The notes under the pieces were generated by a model. That model saw only the letters and a list, made by a program, of their open reading frames with translations, had not been told where the DNA came from and did no database searches. Made by a program: the position numbers and the translations under genes. From Chrysomallon squamiferum (taxonomy: Eukaryota > Mollusca > Gastropoda > Neomphalida > Peltospiridae): a DNA stretch of 64,000 nucleotides. The stretch spans positions 6,364,936 to 6,428,935 of the forward strand of contig CM022674.1 in NCBI GenBank assembly GCA_012295275.1. Direction: 5' to 3'. Shown one piece after another: positions 14,835 through 29,479 of the stretch (position 1 is its first letter; the number at the start of each line of letters is the position of its first letter).

Positions 14835-15098
14835 AAAACAATACAAAATCTATCTAATCTAACAGAACAGATGTCGGAGTACCAGGTACGTTCACGACTC
14901 AGTCTGATGAGTGACTGGTATTTCATTAAAGGCAACAATGTTTACGTCACGTACTACGCGTTTGCACAGTGCCTCGTTATCGTTCTCACTTCCTGTACGC
15001 AAGCGTACGTCATCGGTTATTCCGCACTGTGCCCGTTAAGCAGACAACCAAATCGCGTTGTTGATGACTGTAAATTAATTATAATATATATTTTTTAA
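14835..15098 (+). pseudogene. p24/TMED6-like exon 4 remnant (relic A)
   Basis: After an acceptor (CTATTTCAG) the frame reads KTIQNLSNLTEQMSEYQVRS and continues through the coiled coil and transmembrane segment almost as in the intact copies. It then loses frame in the cytosolic tail: where other copies read VYVLRRFFRTVP, a small deletion in GTACGTCATCGG changes the tail to unrelated sequence and removes the FF motif. No exons 1-3 were found upstream. The 3' flank matches other copies for several hundred bases. It is probably a non-functional fragment, though it could be spliced onto another transcript. Confidence 0.8.
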
Positions 15099-15686
15099 AT
15101 TTTTTAACATTATTCTTTATGTTTTATTTAGTATGATTATGTGTGAATCATGTGCGTTTATGGATTTGTGTTCGAGTGTGTGTTAAATGTAAAAAAATGT
15201 AGAAAACCGACATTACCAAATTTTTCGATTAGTTAATTGCTGTGTTTGAGTGACCATAATGTCGGTCTTTGTTTCATTTTAATGCAGAATTTGATACACA
15301 TCGAGGAAACAAAATTCCCATTAACATACTTTGAAACCTGTCATCTCTTTTTGACGTGTTCTAATTTACATTCATCAGCTGACAAAATGTTATCGATAAC
15401 GAATACATTTTTATATTTAATCATACTCCTCTCTCAGTTGTAAAAAATAGTAATTTTATCGAGTACACCATATTACGAGAGAAAAAACAAGCGAACTCAA
15501 AACAAAAAATAGTGGTTCTTTTTTTCTTCGTTAATATCAATAATTATTTTCTAACTGATCATAGACAATTGCTATAATTCATCGTGTAGATTAAACGAGT
15601 TAATTTTACTTCATAAACCAGGATGCATAATTAATTAAAACAAAAGCAAACAGACGGGAAAATAAAACCTATCATCCCTAGAAACT

Positions 15687-15707
15687 AAAATGGGTTAGTC
15701 CCATTTT
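15687..15707 (+). promoter_or_regulatory. Conserved promoter dyad, p24 copy B
   Basis: A perfect inverted repeat AAAATGGG, TTAGT, CCCATTTT is followed by ATCGATCG. It lies 83 bp before the ATG at 15790. The same element is recognisable at the corresponding place of copies C, G, H and I and in a promoter-only fragment at 35.55 kb. A role as a factor-binding site or core promoter element is an inference from this conservation. Confidence 0.6.
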
Positions 15708-15789
15708 GTTATCGATCGTGTCTAACTACCATATTTATTATCGTCTGCGCGTTTTAAACATTTTACTAATGAATTTAAAAAAAAAAAAA

Positions 15790-19544
<3,755 letters not shown>

Positions 19545-20224
19545 TGATCGCTAATTAATTATAATAAATTTTGTAGGCTTCTGTTTACATTGTTCTTTAG
19601 TTCAGTGTTTTAGTTAATGTGTGTGCGATTTCTGTACATTGTCTGTCTGTCTGTCTGTCCGTGCTGGACTTGTATTCTTTAGTTTAATATTTTATTTAAT
19701 GCGTGCTTTTGTGGATGTGGAGTTGCGTTTGTATTTTAATCTTTTGTGTGTTTGAAATTCAAATTTAGAAGAAAAATATGTCTAGTAATTGCTGCTATGG
19801 TGAAGAGATTAAACGGTCGGTCATCTGTTATATTTTAATGCACAATTTGACACATATATCAAGGAAATGAAATTCTGTCAACTGTTTCTGAATGACATAC
19901 GTCATCAAGTGCCAAAAATACAAACTTTATGGGTTAAGAATTATTTTTTTAAAATGAAACTTTTGTGTTAGTTATACGAAAATGATTTTGTATTTGCATT
20001 AATTTTTTGTGACTAGTATAACCGTCAGTTCAACATGGTTTAACATGGAAACCGCGCTCTGTTAAAGTTTCCTTTATCTTTTAGTGACCAGTATAACTGT
20101 CAACAGCAGGCTGTTTTAATCTGGATTAACAGATGTATGTCGTCATAGACTACAGAATATCACAAACATTTCAAGATCATCAAAAAAAACAAAAACAATA
20201 GTTTCAAAAAAAAAAAAAAAGAAT
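19545..20224. other. 3' flank of copy B with dispersed repeat copies
   Basis: Just after the stop the conserved GCTAATTAATTATAATAAAT provides a close polyadenylation signal. Two copies of a short dispersed repeat starting GTGACYAGTATAACYGTCA lie at 20009 and 20084-20138. Confidence 0.6.
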
Positions 20225-20370
20225 AACCTTCTTATCCCATAGACTGGGCAGTCTGTTAATGCGTATAAACTGTATGATCTTCGGAAGTATTCGGAACATT
20301 TCGCCTCAGAAATCGTGAACTCGAACAATCTGCCAGTAAAATAACAGTAATATTTTCGAATGTTACTAGC
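20225..20370 (-). pseudogene. Remnant of p24 intron 3 (no exon left)
   Basis: Read on the minus strand, this matches the first part of intron 3 in copies C, G and I (the GGCAGATTGTTYGAGTTYACG and GAGGCGAAATGTTCCGAA blocks). No exon 3 or exon 4 remains beside it, so it is a fragment of a lost or rearranged copy. Confidence 0.6.
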
Positions 20371-20399
20371 AGTTGTTTGTCTATTCACATGTAAATATA

Positions 20400-21237
20400 T
20401 TTCTACTGTTTCATCAAATCTAACACTGATTTTAACAAAATGAAGGAAACTGTATTTACCAATTGATAAACTGTCAACATTTATCGTTTTTTTTTATTTT
20501 TTTGTATTCCTCCTTAAATTTGAATTTTAAAAGTCAGTGCTGGTAAAATCCGGAAAATTCGAAAATCCGGATCCAGTCTGCGTGAAATCCGGATTTTTTT
20601 ACTTTTACACACAGTCGTCCACTTAAGAACATTTATTACTGCAAGCAATCTTAAGTTGATTTGGACATAAGTCGGACGTGCATATTTGTGGAATCCATGT
20701 TAGTGTTTGCACAGTACCGTATGTAGTCACACTGATTCCACCAGAAGTCTGCGATCTTTTCAAGTAAACGTTTTTATAGGTTTAAATGAAAAAACAATTC
20801 GTACTACAATGCGTTTAATATTTCTCTAAAAAAAAAAAAATTGATAATAATAAAAAGAAAGACAAATGAGAAGCTAGAGGTAAAAAATAAACAAAGCAAA
20901 CAGAAACCAAGAACAAAACAACAACAACAACAGAGATAGAAACCATTTATTGATTTTTGACTTTTTGTATGTAACGTGTGACTGAATGTGCTTTCAAATT
21001 GTGGACAAAATTCGGTTTAACAAAAGTACATCAGTTAAAGATGACGGAACACCAATTAGTAAGGGTGAGCAATAAACTGCCAGAAATGGAACAACCGGTG
21101 TATCCAATTAACATGTGTTATAATCTCACTGCCAGATTCGGAAATAAACCGATCAATGACAGCAGATCAAAGATATCACTGATTTAGGTAGCTGAGGGAG
21201 TCGTTTTCGTCGCAAAAAAACAACAACAACAACAACA

Positions 21238-21310
<73 letters not shown>

Positions 21311-21713
21311 GATTCCATCAAGCAAATTCGCGTTTAAAAGACACGTTAGAGTGAATAGAATAATGACTGAAATTAAAGGTTTCTATTTTTTTCCTTCTGT
21401 TTTTTTTTTTTCCGACTCAACATGCTTGATCCATTTTCAATCCATCCGAGACTAATTTTACTTATTTTTCTGCTCATTGTATTTCTTCTTCGCTGGAGTA
21501 AAATTTAAATCGCTGTCTTTGGATAAAATAGGAATCTAGTTTTACCTGTGACCCTAGTGTGAGATGTGCTCTCGTAAACTCGAACAGTCGTAATTTGCAA
21601 AAGTCGTAAATCAACGTCTGTCTCTACTGTTTGTAACAAGATGCAGACATTTCATTAAAAAGATCTTCTCTTAAAAAAATAAAAATAAAAAAAATAATTA
21701 AAAAAAAATATAA

Positions 21714-21755
<42 letters not shown>

Positions 21756-22130
21756 GAATTTTACTTTTGGTTTCCTCTAACGCAAAACAATAATAAGAAT
21801 TTAAAAAAATAATAATCTACACATCTCCAGTGTCCTTGTTTCGAGTTCTTTGGGTTTACTCGCGTAACATGATATATGCAGTTAAACTACATTTCTATAA
21901 CTCACACAGATGTTTCATAATCTACCAAAATTCCATTTTTGACACTTGATGAAACATATATGTCAGAAAAAGATGACAGATTATGCATTAAAATAAAACA
22001 CAGTAAAAAAAACAATCGTAATGTAGGTTTCCACGCAAACAAAGGGTTAATATAATACTCGTGTGCGCGTGCACACACGGACACACACACACACAGGGAC
22101 ACAAATCGCACATGCATTGACTACAAAGCC
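20400..22130. other. Spacer between copies B and C
   Basis: Contents: a short hairpin (ACTTAAGA ... TCTTAAGT) in possible MITE-like sequence near 20620-20690, (AAT)n at about 21236-21307 and 21716-21755, and conserved p24 3' flank (minus orientation) with AAACTCGAACAGTCGTAA near 21575. A 69-codon plus-strand frame at 20978-21187 is not recognised. Confidence 0.5.
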
Positions 22131-22189
22131 GAAGTAAAGAATATCGCAAAAAAGAAACAATAAAATTTATTATAATTAATTAGCGATCA

Positions 22190-23538
22190 TCAATCACGTG
22201 ATTTGGCGGAGTTCGCGACGGGCACAGTACGGAAGAACCGACGAAGCACGTACACTTGCGCACAGGAAGTGAGAACGATAACGAGGCACTGTGCAAACGA
22301 GTAGTACGTGACGTAAACATTGTTGCCTTTGGTGAGGTACCAGTCACTCATCAGACTGAGTCGTGAACGTACCTGGTACTCCGACATCTCTTCTGTTAGC
22401 TTAGACAGATTTCTCACAGCCTTCTGAAATAGTCCAATGTGTTGTAGGAAATGTTTTAGGAGAAAAATTAGTAGGTATTGTTAGTAAAAGTATTAGTAGG
22501 TATTGTCAGTAGAATTGTTAGTACGTATTGTTAGTAGAATTATTAGTAAGTATTGTTAGTAGAATTATTAGTAAGTATTGTTAGAAGAATTATTAGTAGG
22601 TTTTGTTAGAAGAATTATTAGTAAGTATTGTTAGAAGAATTATTAATAGGTATTGTTAGTTCCTACTTTAGTAGATACTGTTAGTAGAAACATTAGTAGA
22701 TATTTTAATTAGAAACATTTGTGTATATTTTTAGTGCAAATGTTAGTATATGTTTCCAACAGAAATATTAGATATTGTTACAGAAAGTTTATTTGAAACA
22801 TTAGTATAATCTTTAGCAGAACAAGGTGAATATAAGAACAGAAGTGGCGCAGTCTGTTAACAGATATAAACTCGTATCATCTTCGGAAACATTCGGAACA
22901 TTTCGCCTCAAAAATCGTAAAACTCAAACAATCCGCCAGTAAAAATAACGAAAATCGCTCAGTAATGTTTTTGAATATTTCCGAACGTAACCGAAAACTG
23001 TCTGGGGTGCTCACGTGTAAATAAATTTCGCGTTCCATTGTTTCCGTGGTTACTGGAAGTAATAAATAGATTCCTAAAAATACCAACTTCGACACGAGTA
23101 GCCCGCGAGTGGCGTCGATACAGATTTCGTATGTACCTGCAAAAACACACACAGACTCACGTAATGTATTCGTTGCTTGGTGACTGCGTTTTCACGTAGT
23201 AGAAACAATGCATATTGAAACGTTGCCTTAATTTTTAAACAACGAAAGCCAAAAGAAGAAGAGGAATATTAAAAGGAAAGAAAAAAAAAAAACAAATAAA
23301 AAAAAAATTTAATGAACAAAATAAGTTGAGAATATAGAACGTGTAGAAGAAGAAACAATATGGCAGCAGAAACATACGTAATATCCTTCATAATGGTCAG
23401 ATATTACTGGAAGATTTCAGATTTGAAAACTCAGTGGTCTTCATAATGGTCAGATATGTTACTGAAAGATTTGAAATCTGAGTGGTTTTTGTTGCTATGA
23501 GCTAAAAATTATTGAAATCGGTGTGAGATCATTCACAG

Positions 23539-23573
<35 letters not shown>

Positions 23574-24512
23574 TTGGTTGCCAATAGTAAAAGGGTAAAA
23601 CAACAGAGGAAGTCAACTGATATCATTCAGTGAGGAGATTTTGTCTTTCAGACGACAATAATCTTGCATATGCATTCACACAAAGATGACTCTACAAAAA
23701 TAAACAGTAGACATTGACATTAACAGTATGACTCAAGGATGATATTTCCAAATGCAACACGAACATACGTCACAGAATGAAAATGACGTAATAAAAAAAT
23801 CTACATCACAATTTACTTTAAAATGCTACATCCATTAAGTAAGAATGGACATTCCAAAATTATTACTTTTATTAGTACTAGTAGTAGTAGTAGTAGTAGC
23901 AGCAGTAGTAGTAGTAGTAGTAGTAACAGTAGTGGTAATAGTAATAGTAATAGCAAGTAGTATAACTTTTGACCCTTCTCATTTTATAACTGAACTAAAA
24001 CACACAGATGTTTTACCGTTAATTAATTGTGTAAGTAAGCAACTGTTTACTAAGTAACTAACATATTAATTAGAAAAGTATTTACCTGTCTTTTGAACCA
24101 TCATTTTCAACACACCCTGATTCTTTGACAAATCCTGTAGTATCACTTTCTTAGACGAATCCTTCACGAAAATGTCGATTGTACGATCACTCCCTCGTAG
24201 AACCTGTCAGAATTTAAAAAAATCAGGGAGACAAAAAGAAAAAGAACGTTTCAACGAAATATCTGTTATTTTTAAGGACACTAACACATCACAAACATTG
24301 AATCATACCTGATAGAATACTTGTAGTTTCCCTTCTTCCTTCAATTTTTTGTAAAAACATTCTTGTCTACCAGGCAGTACTTCGATTTTGAACTCATGTA
24401 CTGTTGACAAAGCATCAAAGTCAGTGTCCCTATCTGTTCCTCTGCCTTGGGTAAGTATGTTGCTCGTAAAAACAAAAACTGATAATAAATAAATGTAGCT
24501 AGTTTGCGCCAT
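22190..24512 (-). CDS. p24/TMED6-like copy C (four exons, intact)
   Basis: Exons on the minus strand: 24309-24512, 24086-24203, 23015-23136 and 22190-22423; phases 0, 1, 0; GT-AG splice sites throughout; 225 residues. Order: signal peptide (MAQTSYIYLLSVFVF), GOLD domain (EFKIEVLPGRQECFYKK; VLRGSDRTIDIFVKD; GTYEICID, with the two expected Cys), a short variable linker, coiled coil, transmembrane helix and cytosolic RRFFRTVP, whose FF is a typical COPII exit signal of the family. Expected role: cargo selection in the early secretory pathway. An ATG at 24572 is in frame but falls inside the promoter dyad, so I prefer 24512, which aligns with the MAQ/MAH start of the paralogs. Exon 3 is 12 nt shorter than in other copies. 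Intron 1 has lost the CT run. Confidence 0.88.
22450..22790 (-). repeat. Intron 3 minisatellite, copy C
   Basis: Repeated TATTGTTAGTAGAATTATTA plus GTAAG units of about 25 bp (plus-strand reading), the reverse complement of the repeat in copies A, B and G. The central units are nearly identical to each other, so this array has expanded recently. Confidence 0.85.
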
Positions 24513-24554
24513 TCTCTTTTTCATTAGTTGTGGAGTGTAGATGCGATCGATAGA

Positions 24555-24574
24555 AAAATGGGACTGATTCATTG
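24555..24574 (-). promoter_or_regulatory. Promoter dyad of p24 copy C, one arm degraded
   Basis: On the plus strand AAAATGGG, ACTGA, then TTCATTGT in place of CCCATTTT, with CGATCGAT on the promoter-distal-to-start side as expected for minus orientation. It lies about 43 bp before the preferred ATG. Confidence 0.5.
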
Positions 24575-24664
24575 TAATTTGAACAGATGTCAGGTTTTAC
24601 TTTACTATTTTAATGCTTGTTTCATTAACCACGCATTCTTTTTGGAGAATTACTCATTTAATGC

Positions 24665-24866
24665 AGAGAGTAAATTGTAGCTTCTTCTTTTAATTTTTGT
24701 TAAAAACATTCTTCTCTGCCCGATTGTTCTTCAAGTTTAAACTCATGACGTATTCCCGGTAAGCTAGCAAAATTATAATCACTGTGTTGTTATGTGCCTT
24801 TGCATAAGAACGTTGTTCGTAAAAGCAAAGGTTAACAATAAACAAATGTAGCCATTTTGCTCCCTT
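24665..24866 (-). pseudogene. p24 exon 1 relic D
   Basis: Minus-strand sequence homologous to p24 exon 1, readable as GYICLLLTFAFTNNVLMQ and, after a frame change, as SLPGIRHEFKLEEQSGREECF. The start codon is AGG, the Tyr of the ECFYQ motif is a TAA stop, and the frame is broken in the middle. It ends abruptly at the promoter region of copy C. No own exons 2-4 follow. Confidence 0.8.
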
Positions 24867-25075
24867 TTATTATTTACTGGAAAACGTAAAACAATGGAAA
24901 TGAGCTTTAATATATTTTTGTATTTTCTTGTTTGTTTGTTGTTGTTTTTTTGTGATAAAAAAAAAATGAAATAAAATGTAAGAACCACTGTTTTTATTAT
25001 TCCTTTTTTGTATTTCTGTAAAAAAAAAAAATAGAATTAAACTTTAAGAACCACACAGATAACATTTGTAAAGGT

Positions 25076-25937
25076 AACACGAATATACGTCACATAACGA
25101 AAATGACGTAATAGCAAATCTACACTACAATTTCATTCATAAAAACAGCTATAGCCACTAAGTAACAATAGTTGTAGTAGTAGTAATCGTAGATGTTATG
25201 GTGTTTTCATAGTATGCACTGACAGTGACATACACGAAGGATCTTCTGTACACAGACAGGTTCTCCTCTCATTTTATAACTGAACTAAAACACATAGATA
25301 TGGTTCAGTTAATTAATTATCTAAGTAAGCAACTATGTACTAAATAACTAACATTTTAATTAGAAAATAATTTACCTTCCTTTTCAACTTTTATTTGTCA
25401 CTAACTCGACGGCTTTTTAATAAATTCTGCTGTATAATTTTATTTTATTTTTATTTTTATTTTTATTTTTATTATTTATTTTTTTTTTTTTTTTTTTTTT
25501 TTTTTTGACGAATACTTCAGGAAAATGTTAGTTATGCCACCACCCCCTTCGTAAAACCTGTCATAAAGGAAACGAAAACAACAGAAAACAAACAAACAAA
25601 CAAACAAACAAACAAAACAAATAATAATAATCATGACACAACAATTAACACACTCATACATTCAGCAGCAGCAATATATTTTTATATCAATTCAAGAATT
25701 GAATCAAACTTTTTTCCACATCTTAATTTTTTGTGACCAGTATACTTAGAATAACAGCTGTTTTAATATAGTATTCAAAAAAAAAAAAAAAATTCCTGCT
25801 TATCGTTTGAAATAGTTTCTTTTCTTTTTTTTTCTTTTTATGTTTTTTTCCTTTTTTATTTTTAAATGTATTTTGCATTGTGATGTTATTAAATTTTATA
25901 AATGAATTTTGCTGTGATGTTATTACTATTTATAAAT

Positions 25938-26014
<77 letters not shown>

Positions 26015-26152
26015 CTGTTTTACATTAAATGGAACGTTTCAACGAAATATTACGATGTTAATGTTATTAACACAGTACAAACATTACCTGGCAAACAATG
26101 TGTAATTTCACGTACACTGACTCATCAGACTGAGTCGTGGACGTACGATACC
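25076..26152 (-). pseudogene. Rearranged p24 relic E (exon 4/exon 1 chimera, intron 1, exon 2)
   Basis: Reading the minus strand: a 40-bp piece of exon 4 (26113-26152, ACGACTCAGTCTGATGAGT) is fused to the last bases of an exon 1 with its donor (about 26090), then comes intron 1 with a CT run (25939-26012 as GA on plus), then exon 2 (25376-25557) swollen from 118 to about 182 bp by an A-rich/TTTTA-type expansion and out of frame, then the beginning of intron 2, which matches copy C at 23757-24085. Clearly non-functional. Confidence 0.75.
25939..26012. repeat. (GA)n, intron 1 microsatellite of relic E
   Basis: A GA run on the plus strand, which is CT in the orientation of the relic, matching the intron 1 CT run of copies B, G and I. 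Next to it is the conserved CGTAATATTTCGTTGAAACG (reverse strand). Confidence 0.9.
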
Positions 26153-26159
26153 TACATAG

Positions 26160-26523
26160 GTTTTGTTATTAGACATTGGTTCTTTTAACAGAATATAGTT
26201 GGAGCAGACAGCTATTTTAAAATTTGCATTCTAGAAAACAGAGGTTTTAATATAGTATTCTAATTTTATTTCCCCGCTCCCTATTTCATTATTTTCTTTT
26301 CTTTTTATAATTGAATCGTTATTAGTATTTATAAATATATATATATATACAAATCCCATGAATTTCAAGGAATTTCGATCAGTTTGAACATTTCGATTTT
26401 TATATCTCCTTTCTTCTGTTCCAGTCTAGGATGGATTTTAATAAAAGAAGGATTCTGTATTTTGCAACTGAGGAACAATCAAAATTTATCGATTCTTCTG
26501 TTCTTCATTCCTCTTTAAAATAA

Positions 26524-26554
<31 letters not shown>

Positions 26555-26820
26555 ACAAAATAAAAAATACGAAAATTCCAAATGGGTTCAAGATATGATC
26601 GAAAAAATCTAAAAAGACTGAGCACACGTTACTAAATGAAACATGTCATCAATAAAAATGCGAGAGTTATTGCCCTTGTGTTATAAATAAATATCATTTC
26701 TTCTAAGACAATGTGCCTTTTGATTACTAAGTGGCTCCATGTTTTCAGAGGCCTGTAAAAATACGCACGACCTGATATATATCTTTTAAATTATTAAAAT
26801 TTCTTTTTAAATCTCAAACT
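26160..26820. other. Spacer with p24-array dispersed sequence
   Basis: It includes (AAAT)n at about 26521-26555. The segment ATGATCG...AAAAAGACTGAGCACAYGTTA near 26593-26635 recurs near 42340-42380 and 44140-44170 (plus) and near 13995-14032 (minus). No gene seen. Confidence 0.5.
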
Positions 26821-27396
26821 TACTATTAGTTCAATCACGACAACTACTACTATTACTACAACCACTACTTCTACTACTACTACCACAATTAAAACTAACG
26901 CTAGTACTACAGTTCTACTACTACTTTTTCTACGACTACTACTATTAGTACTAATACTTCTACTACTATTGCCACAACTGTTATTAATACTATCTCCCCT
27001 ACTACTGATGTTGTTACTACTACTACTACTACTACCACCACATCTACTTGTACTGTCAGTAATGTTTATCATATAAAATCTGTGTTGTTTTAAAACCAAA
27101 AACATTTGCTACTACTAGGGCTGCTTCTACCACTACCACAACTTCTACTACTAAGCTATTAACACTAATATTAATATTAGTACTACCACTACTAGCAATC
27201 CACATCATATACACACATATAGATAGACACATACATACATACATACACACATACAATTGGACACATATAAATAGACACACACACAAACAGATACATAGAC
27301 AGAAACAGACAGACAGACATACAGAGAGATAGACAGAAAGGCACTAAGACAGATAGAGAGACACACATATAGACAGAGAAACAGAGACAAATAGGA

Positions 27397-27431
<35 letters not shown>

Positions 27432-27475
27432 AAGACAGACAGAAAGACAGACAGATAGACAGATAGCCGGAGAGA
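26820..27475. repeat. Degenerate (ACT)n followed by ACAT/AGAC tetranucleotide repeats
   Basis: Imperfect CTA/ACT trinucleotides run to about 27195, then ACAC/ATAC and AGAC/AGAT tetranucleotides to about 27475. Frames rich in CLSVCLS or MYVCMYV are artefacts. Confidence 0.9.
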
Positions 27476-27635
27476 CATCTAAAGTTTTTAAGCAAATCAT
27501 TACAATAGTAAAAACAAGAGTAAAAACCCTGTAAATAATTAATAAAAGTTTATGTTTTGAAAAGTAACATTACGTCATATACTGTTTAAGTTCTGTTTGC
27601 CTTTAAACTGATGACACTGTGCTCCTTAACTTTTT

Positions 27636-27691
27636 CTGACTAGTATAACTGTCAGAAGCAGACTGTTTCATTATAGATTAACAGCTGTATA
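27636..27691 (+). repeat. Dispersed short repeat copy
   Basis: Sequence starting CTGACTAGTATAACTGTCAG and ending in ATTAACAGCTGTAT, similar to 20084-20138 and, less well, to 20009 and 25733-25775. A reversed copy seems to lie near 40940-40975. Confidence 0.55.
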
Positions 27692-27768
27692 ATATGTGTA
27701 TGTATGAGCGTATATGTGGGTGTGTGTACTCCTCTTTGTCTCTCATTGTGTCTGACTGTGTGCCCTTA

Positions 27769-27844
<76 letters not shown>

Positions 27845-27940
27845 TTAAAAGTAATAAATAATAAAAATAATAGAAATAATAGAAATAATAATAATTATAA
27901 TAATAATAATAATAAAAATAATAATAATAATATAATTATG

Positions 27941-27994
<54 letters not shown>

Positions 27995-28015
27995 TAACAA
28001 TAATAATAATAATAG
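27769..28015. repeat. (AAT)n microsatellite
   Basis: Nearly continuous AAT trinucleotides over about 245 bp. Confidence 0.96.
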
Positions 28016-28227
28016 CGATGATGAAATGGAATGTTTTGACTTGATTTATACAGGAAAACAGTGAATCTGTTTCGCATTTGTTGTATGTTTGTTTTTGTTG
28101 TTGTTTTTTTTCTTCGACCAACAACGATATGTTATTGCTACTACTGCTCCTACTCCACTACTTCTATTACTACTGCTGTCACAACTGATACTAACACTTC
28201 TACATCATATCACTACTACTACTGTCA

Positions 28228-28231
28228 ATAT

Positions 28232-28287
<56 letters not shown>
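28228..28287. repeat. (GT)n, intron 2-type, relic F
   Basis: A GT run of about 60 bp directly upstream of relic F, corresponding to the GT run near exon 3 of the complete copies. Confidence 0.93.
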
Positions 28288-28288
<1 letters not shown>

Positions 28289-28455
28289 CCTTAATGTCAA
28301 TGTATAGTGTTTATTTTTATCCGGTACCTCACTGTAGGCAACAATTTTTACGTCACCTACTACTGGTTTGCACAGTGCCTCGTTATCGTTCTCACTTCCT
28401 GTGCGCAAGCGTACGTGCTTCGTCGGTTCTTCCGCACTGTGCCCGTTACGTAGAG
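28288..28455 (+). pseudogene. p24 relic F: intron 2 fused to the 3' part of exon 4
   Basis: The first part (CTTAATGTCAATGTATAGTG) matches intron 2 of copy G near 32245. At about 28321 it jumps straight into exon 4 at the codons for WYLT, skipping exon 3, intron 3 and the start of exon 4. From there the frame is open through the transmembrane segment and RRFFRTVPVT to a TAG stop. The conserved 3' flank with AATAAA follows. It lacks any start or GOLD domain. Confidence 0.8.
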
Positions 28456-29044
28456 GCGAAACCCGCGACTGATGACAGCTAATTAATTATAATAAATTTT
28501 ATTGTTTCTTTTTACATTAGTCTTTAGTTCAGTGGCTCAGTTAAAACACGTGTGATTTGTGTCCGTGTGTGAGTGTGTCTGTTAGTATTCTGTTAACTTT
28601 TTCATTTGTCTGAAAACCGACGATTATCTTTTTTTTTTCCTTTAGTTGCTACTGTGTTTTATTTTAATGGAAAAAAATTTCTGAAATTTGTCATCTTTTT
28701 CTATAATATATATATTACATCAAGTGTGAAAAATGGACATTTTATGCATTCTGAATAAATGTTTATGTTTAACGAAACATCTGTGTGAGTTATAGAAACA
28801 TAGTTTAACTGCATATACCATGTTACGAGAGTAAACCCAAAGAACTCAAACAAGAACACTGGTGACGTGCAGATTATTTTTCAAACTTCTTTTTGCTTTT
28901 GGGTTTGAGGGCATCAAAATGAAAATATTTAGATTTTGCTGGGGGTTGTTGTGTCTTGTTGTTGTGTATTTTTCTCTTTTGTTCTGCAATTTCTTCATTT
29001 TATCTTATTTCACAGAGTTCAGACAGACGTGCGAGTTCAGACAG

Positions 29045-29220
29045 ACTTCCGACTTTCGACTGTTCGTTTACGACTGTTCGAGTTTACGACTGTTCGTCTT
29101 TACGACTGTTCGTCTTTACGACTGTTCGCGTTTACGACTGTTCGAGTTTACGACTGTTCGCGTTTACGACACTTCGAGTTTACGACTGTTCGCGTTTACG
29201 ACTGTTCGAGTTTACGACAG
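29045..29220. repeat. 16-bp minisatellite in p24 3' flank
   Basis: Ten or eleven units of GACTGTTCGAGTTTAC with small variants. Single copies of this motif exist in the 3' flanks of copies C (near 21575) and I (near 36610, degenerate), so it expanded here. Because 16 is not a multiple of 3 and the unit lacks stops in the plus frames, all three plus frames stay open across it (28862-29317, 28936-29235, 28956-29360). Confidence 0.9.
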
Positions 29221-29479
29221 GACATCTCGCATTGAGGTCACAGTTAAAACCAGGTCCATACTTTTCTATTTCTATCGACAGTTTTTTCCGAACAAAGTTT
29301 TATCCGAACGAAGATAAAAATTCGGGCGGACTGGAAATGAACCAAAGCACCGACAGATAAGTCAAAATGATACCAGTCTTTTTAAGTGGTAATTGGGTGG
29401 TAATTGGGTTTTCACAAAATGCTAAAAATACGCATGAGCTAATTTTTGTCTTTTAAAATATTTTTTCATTTAAAATCTA

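Noticed and set aside
20620-20720. Possible pogo/Tigger-like MITE (GTCGTCC...CTTAAG...AAGTCGGACG)
   Set aside because: Only a short inner hairpin is visible; no clear terminal repeats or TA target duplication, so not called as an element.
24513-24572. Upstream start of copy C (MNQSHFSIDR...)
   Set aside because: This ATG is created by a mutation inside the promoter dyad and would bury the signal peptide; paralogs start at the MAQ/MAH position.
27205-27500. Frames with CLSVCLSVCLS repeats
   Set aside because: AGAC/AGAT tetranucleotide repeats read in frame.
28862-29317. 151-codon frame with a hydrophobic start and FTTVRVYDCSS repeats
   Set aside because: The repeats come from a 16-bp minisatellite that is open in all three frames; the sequence lies in the 3' flank of a p24 relic.
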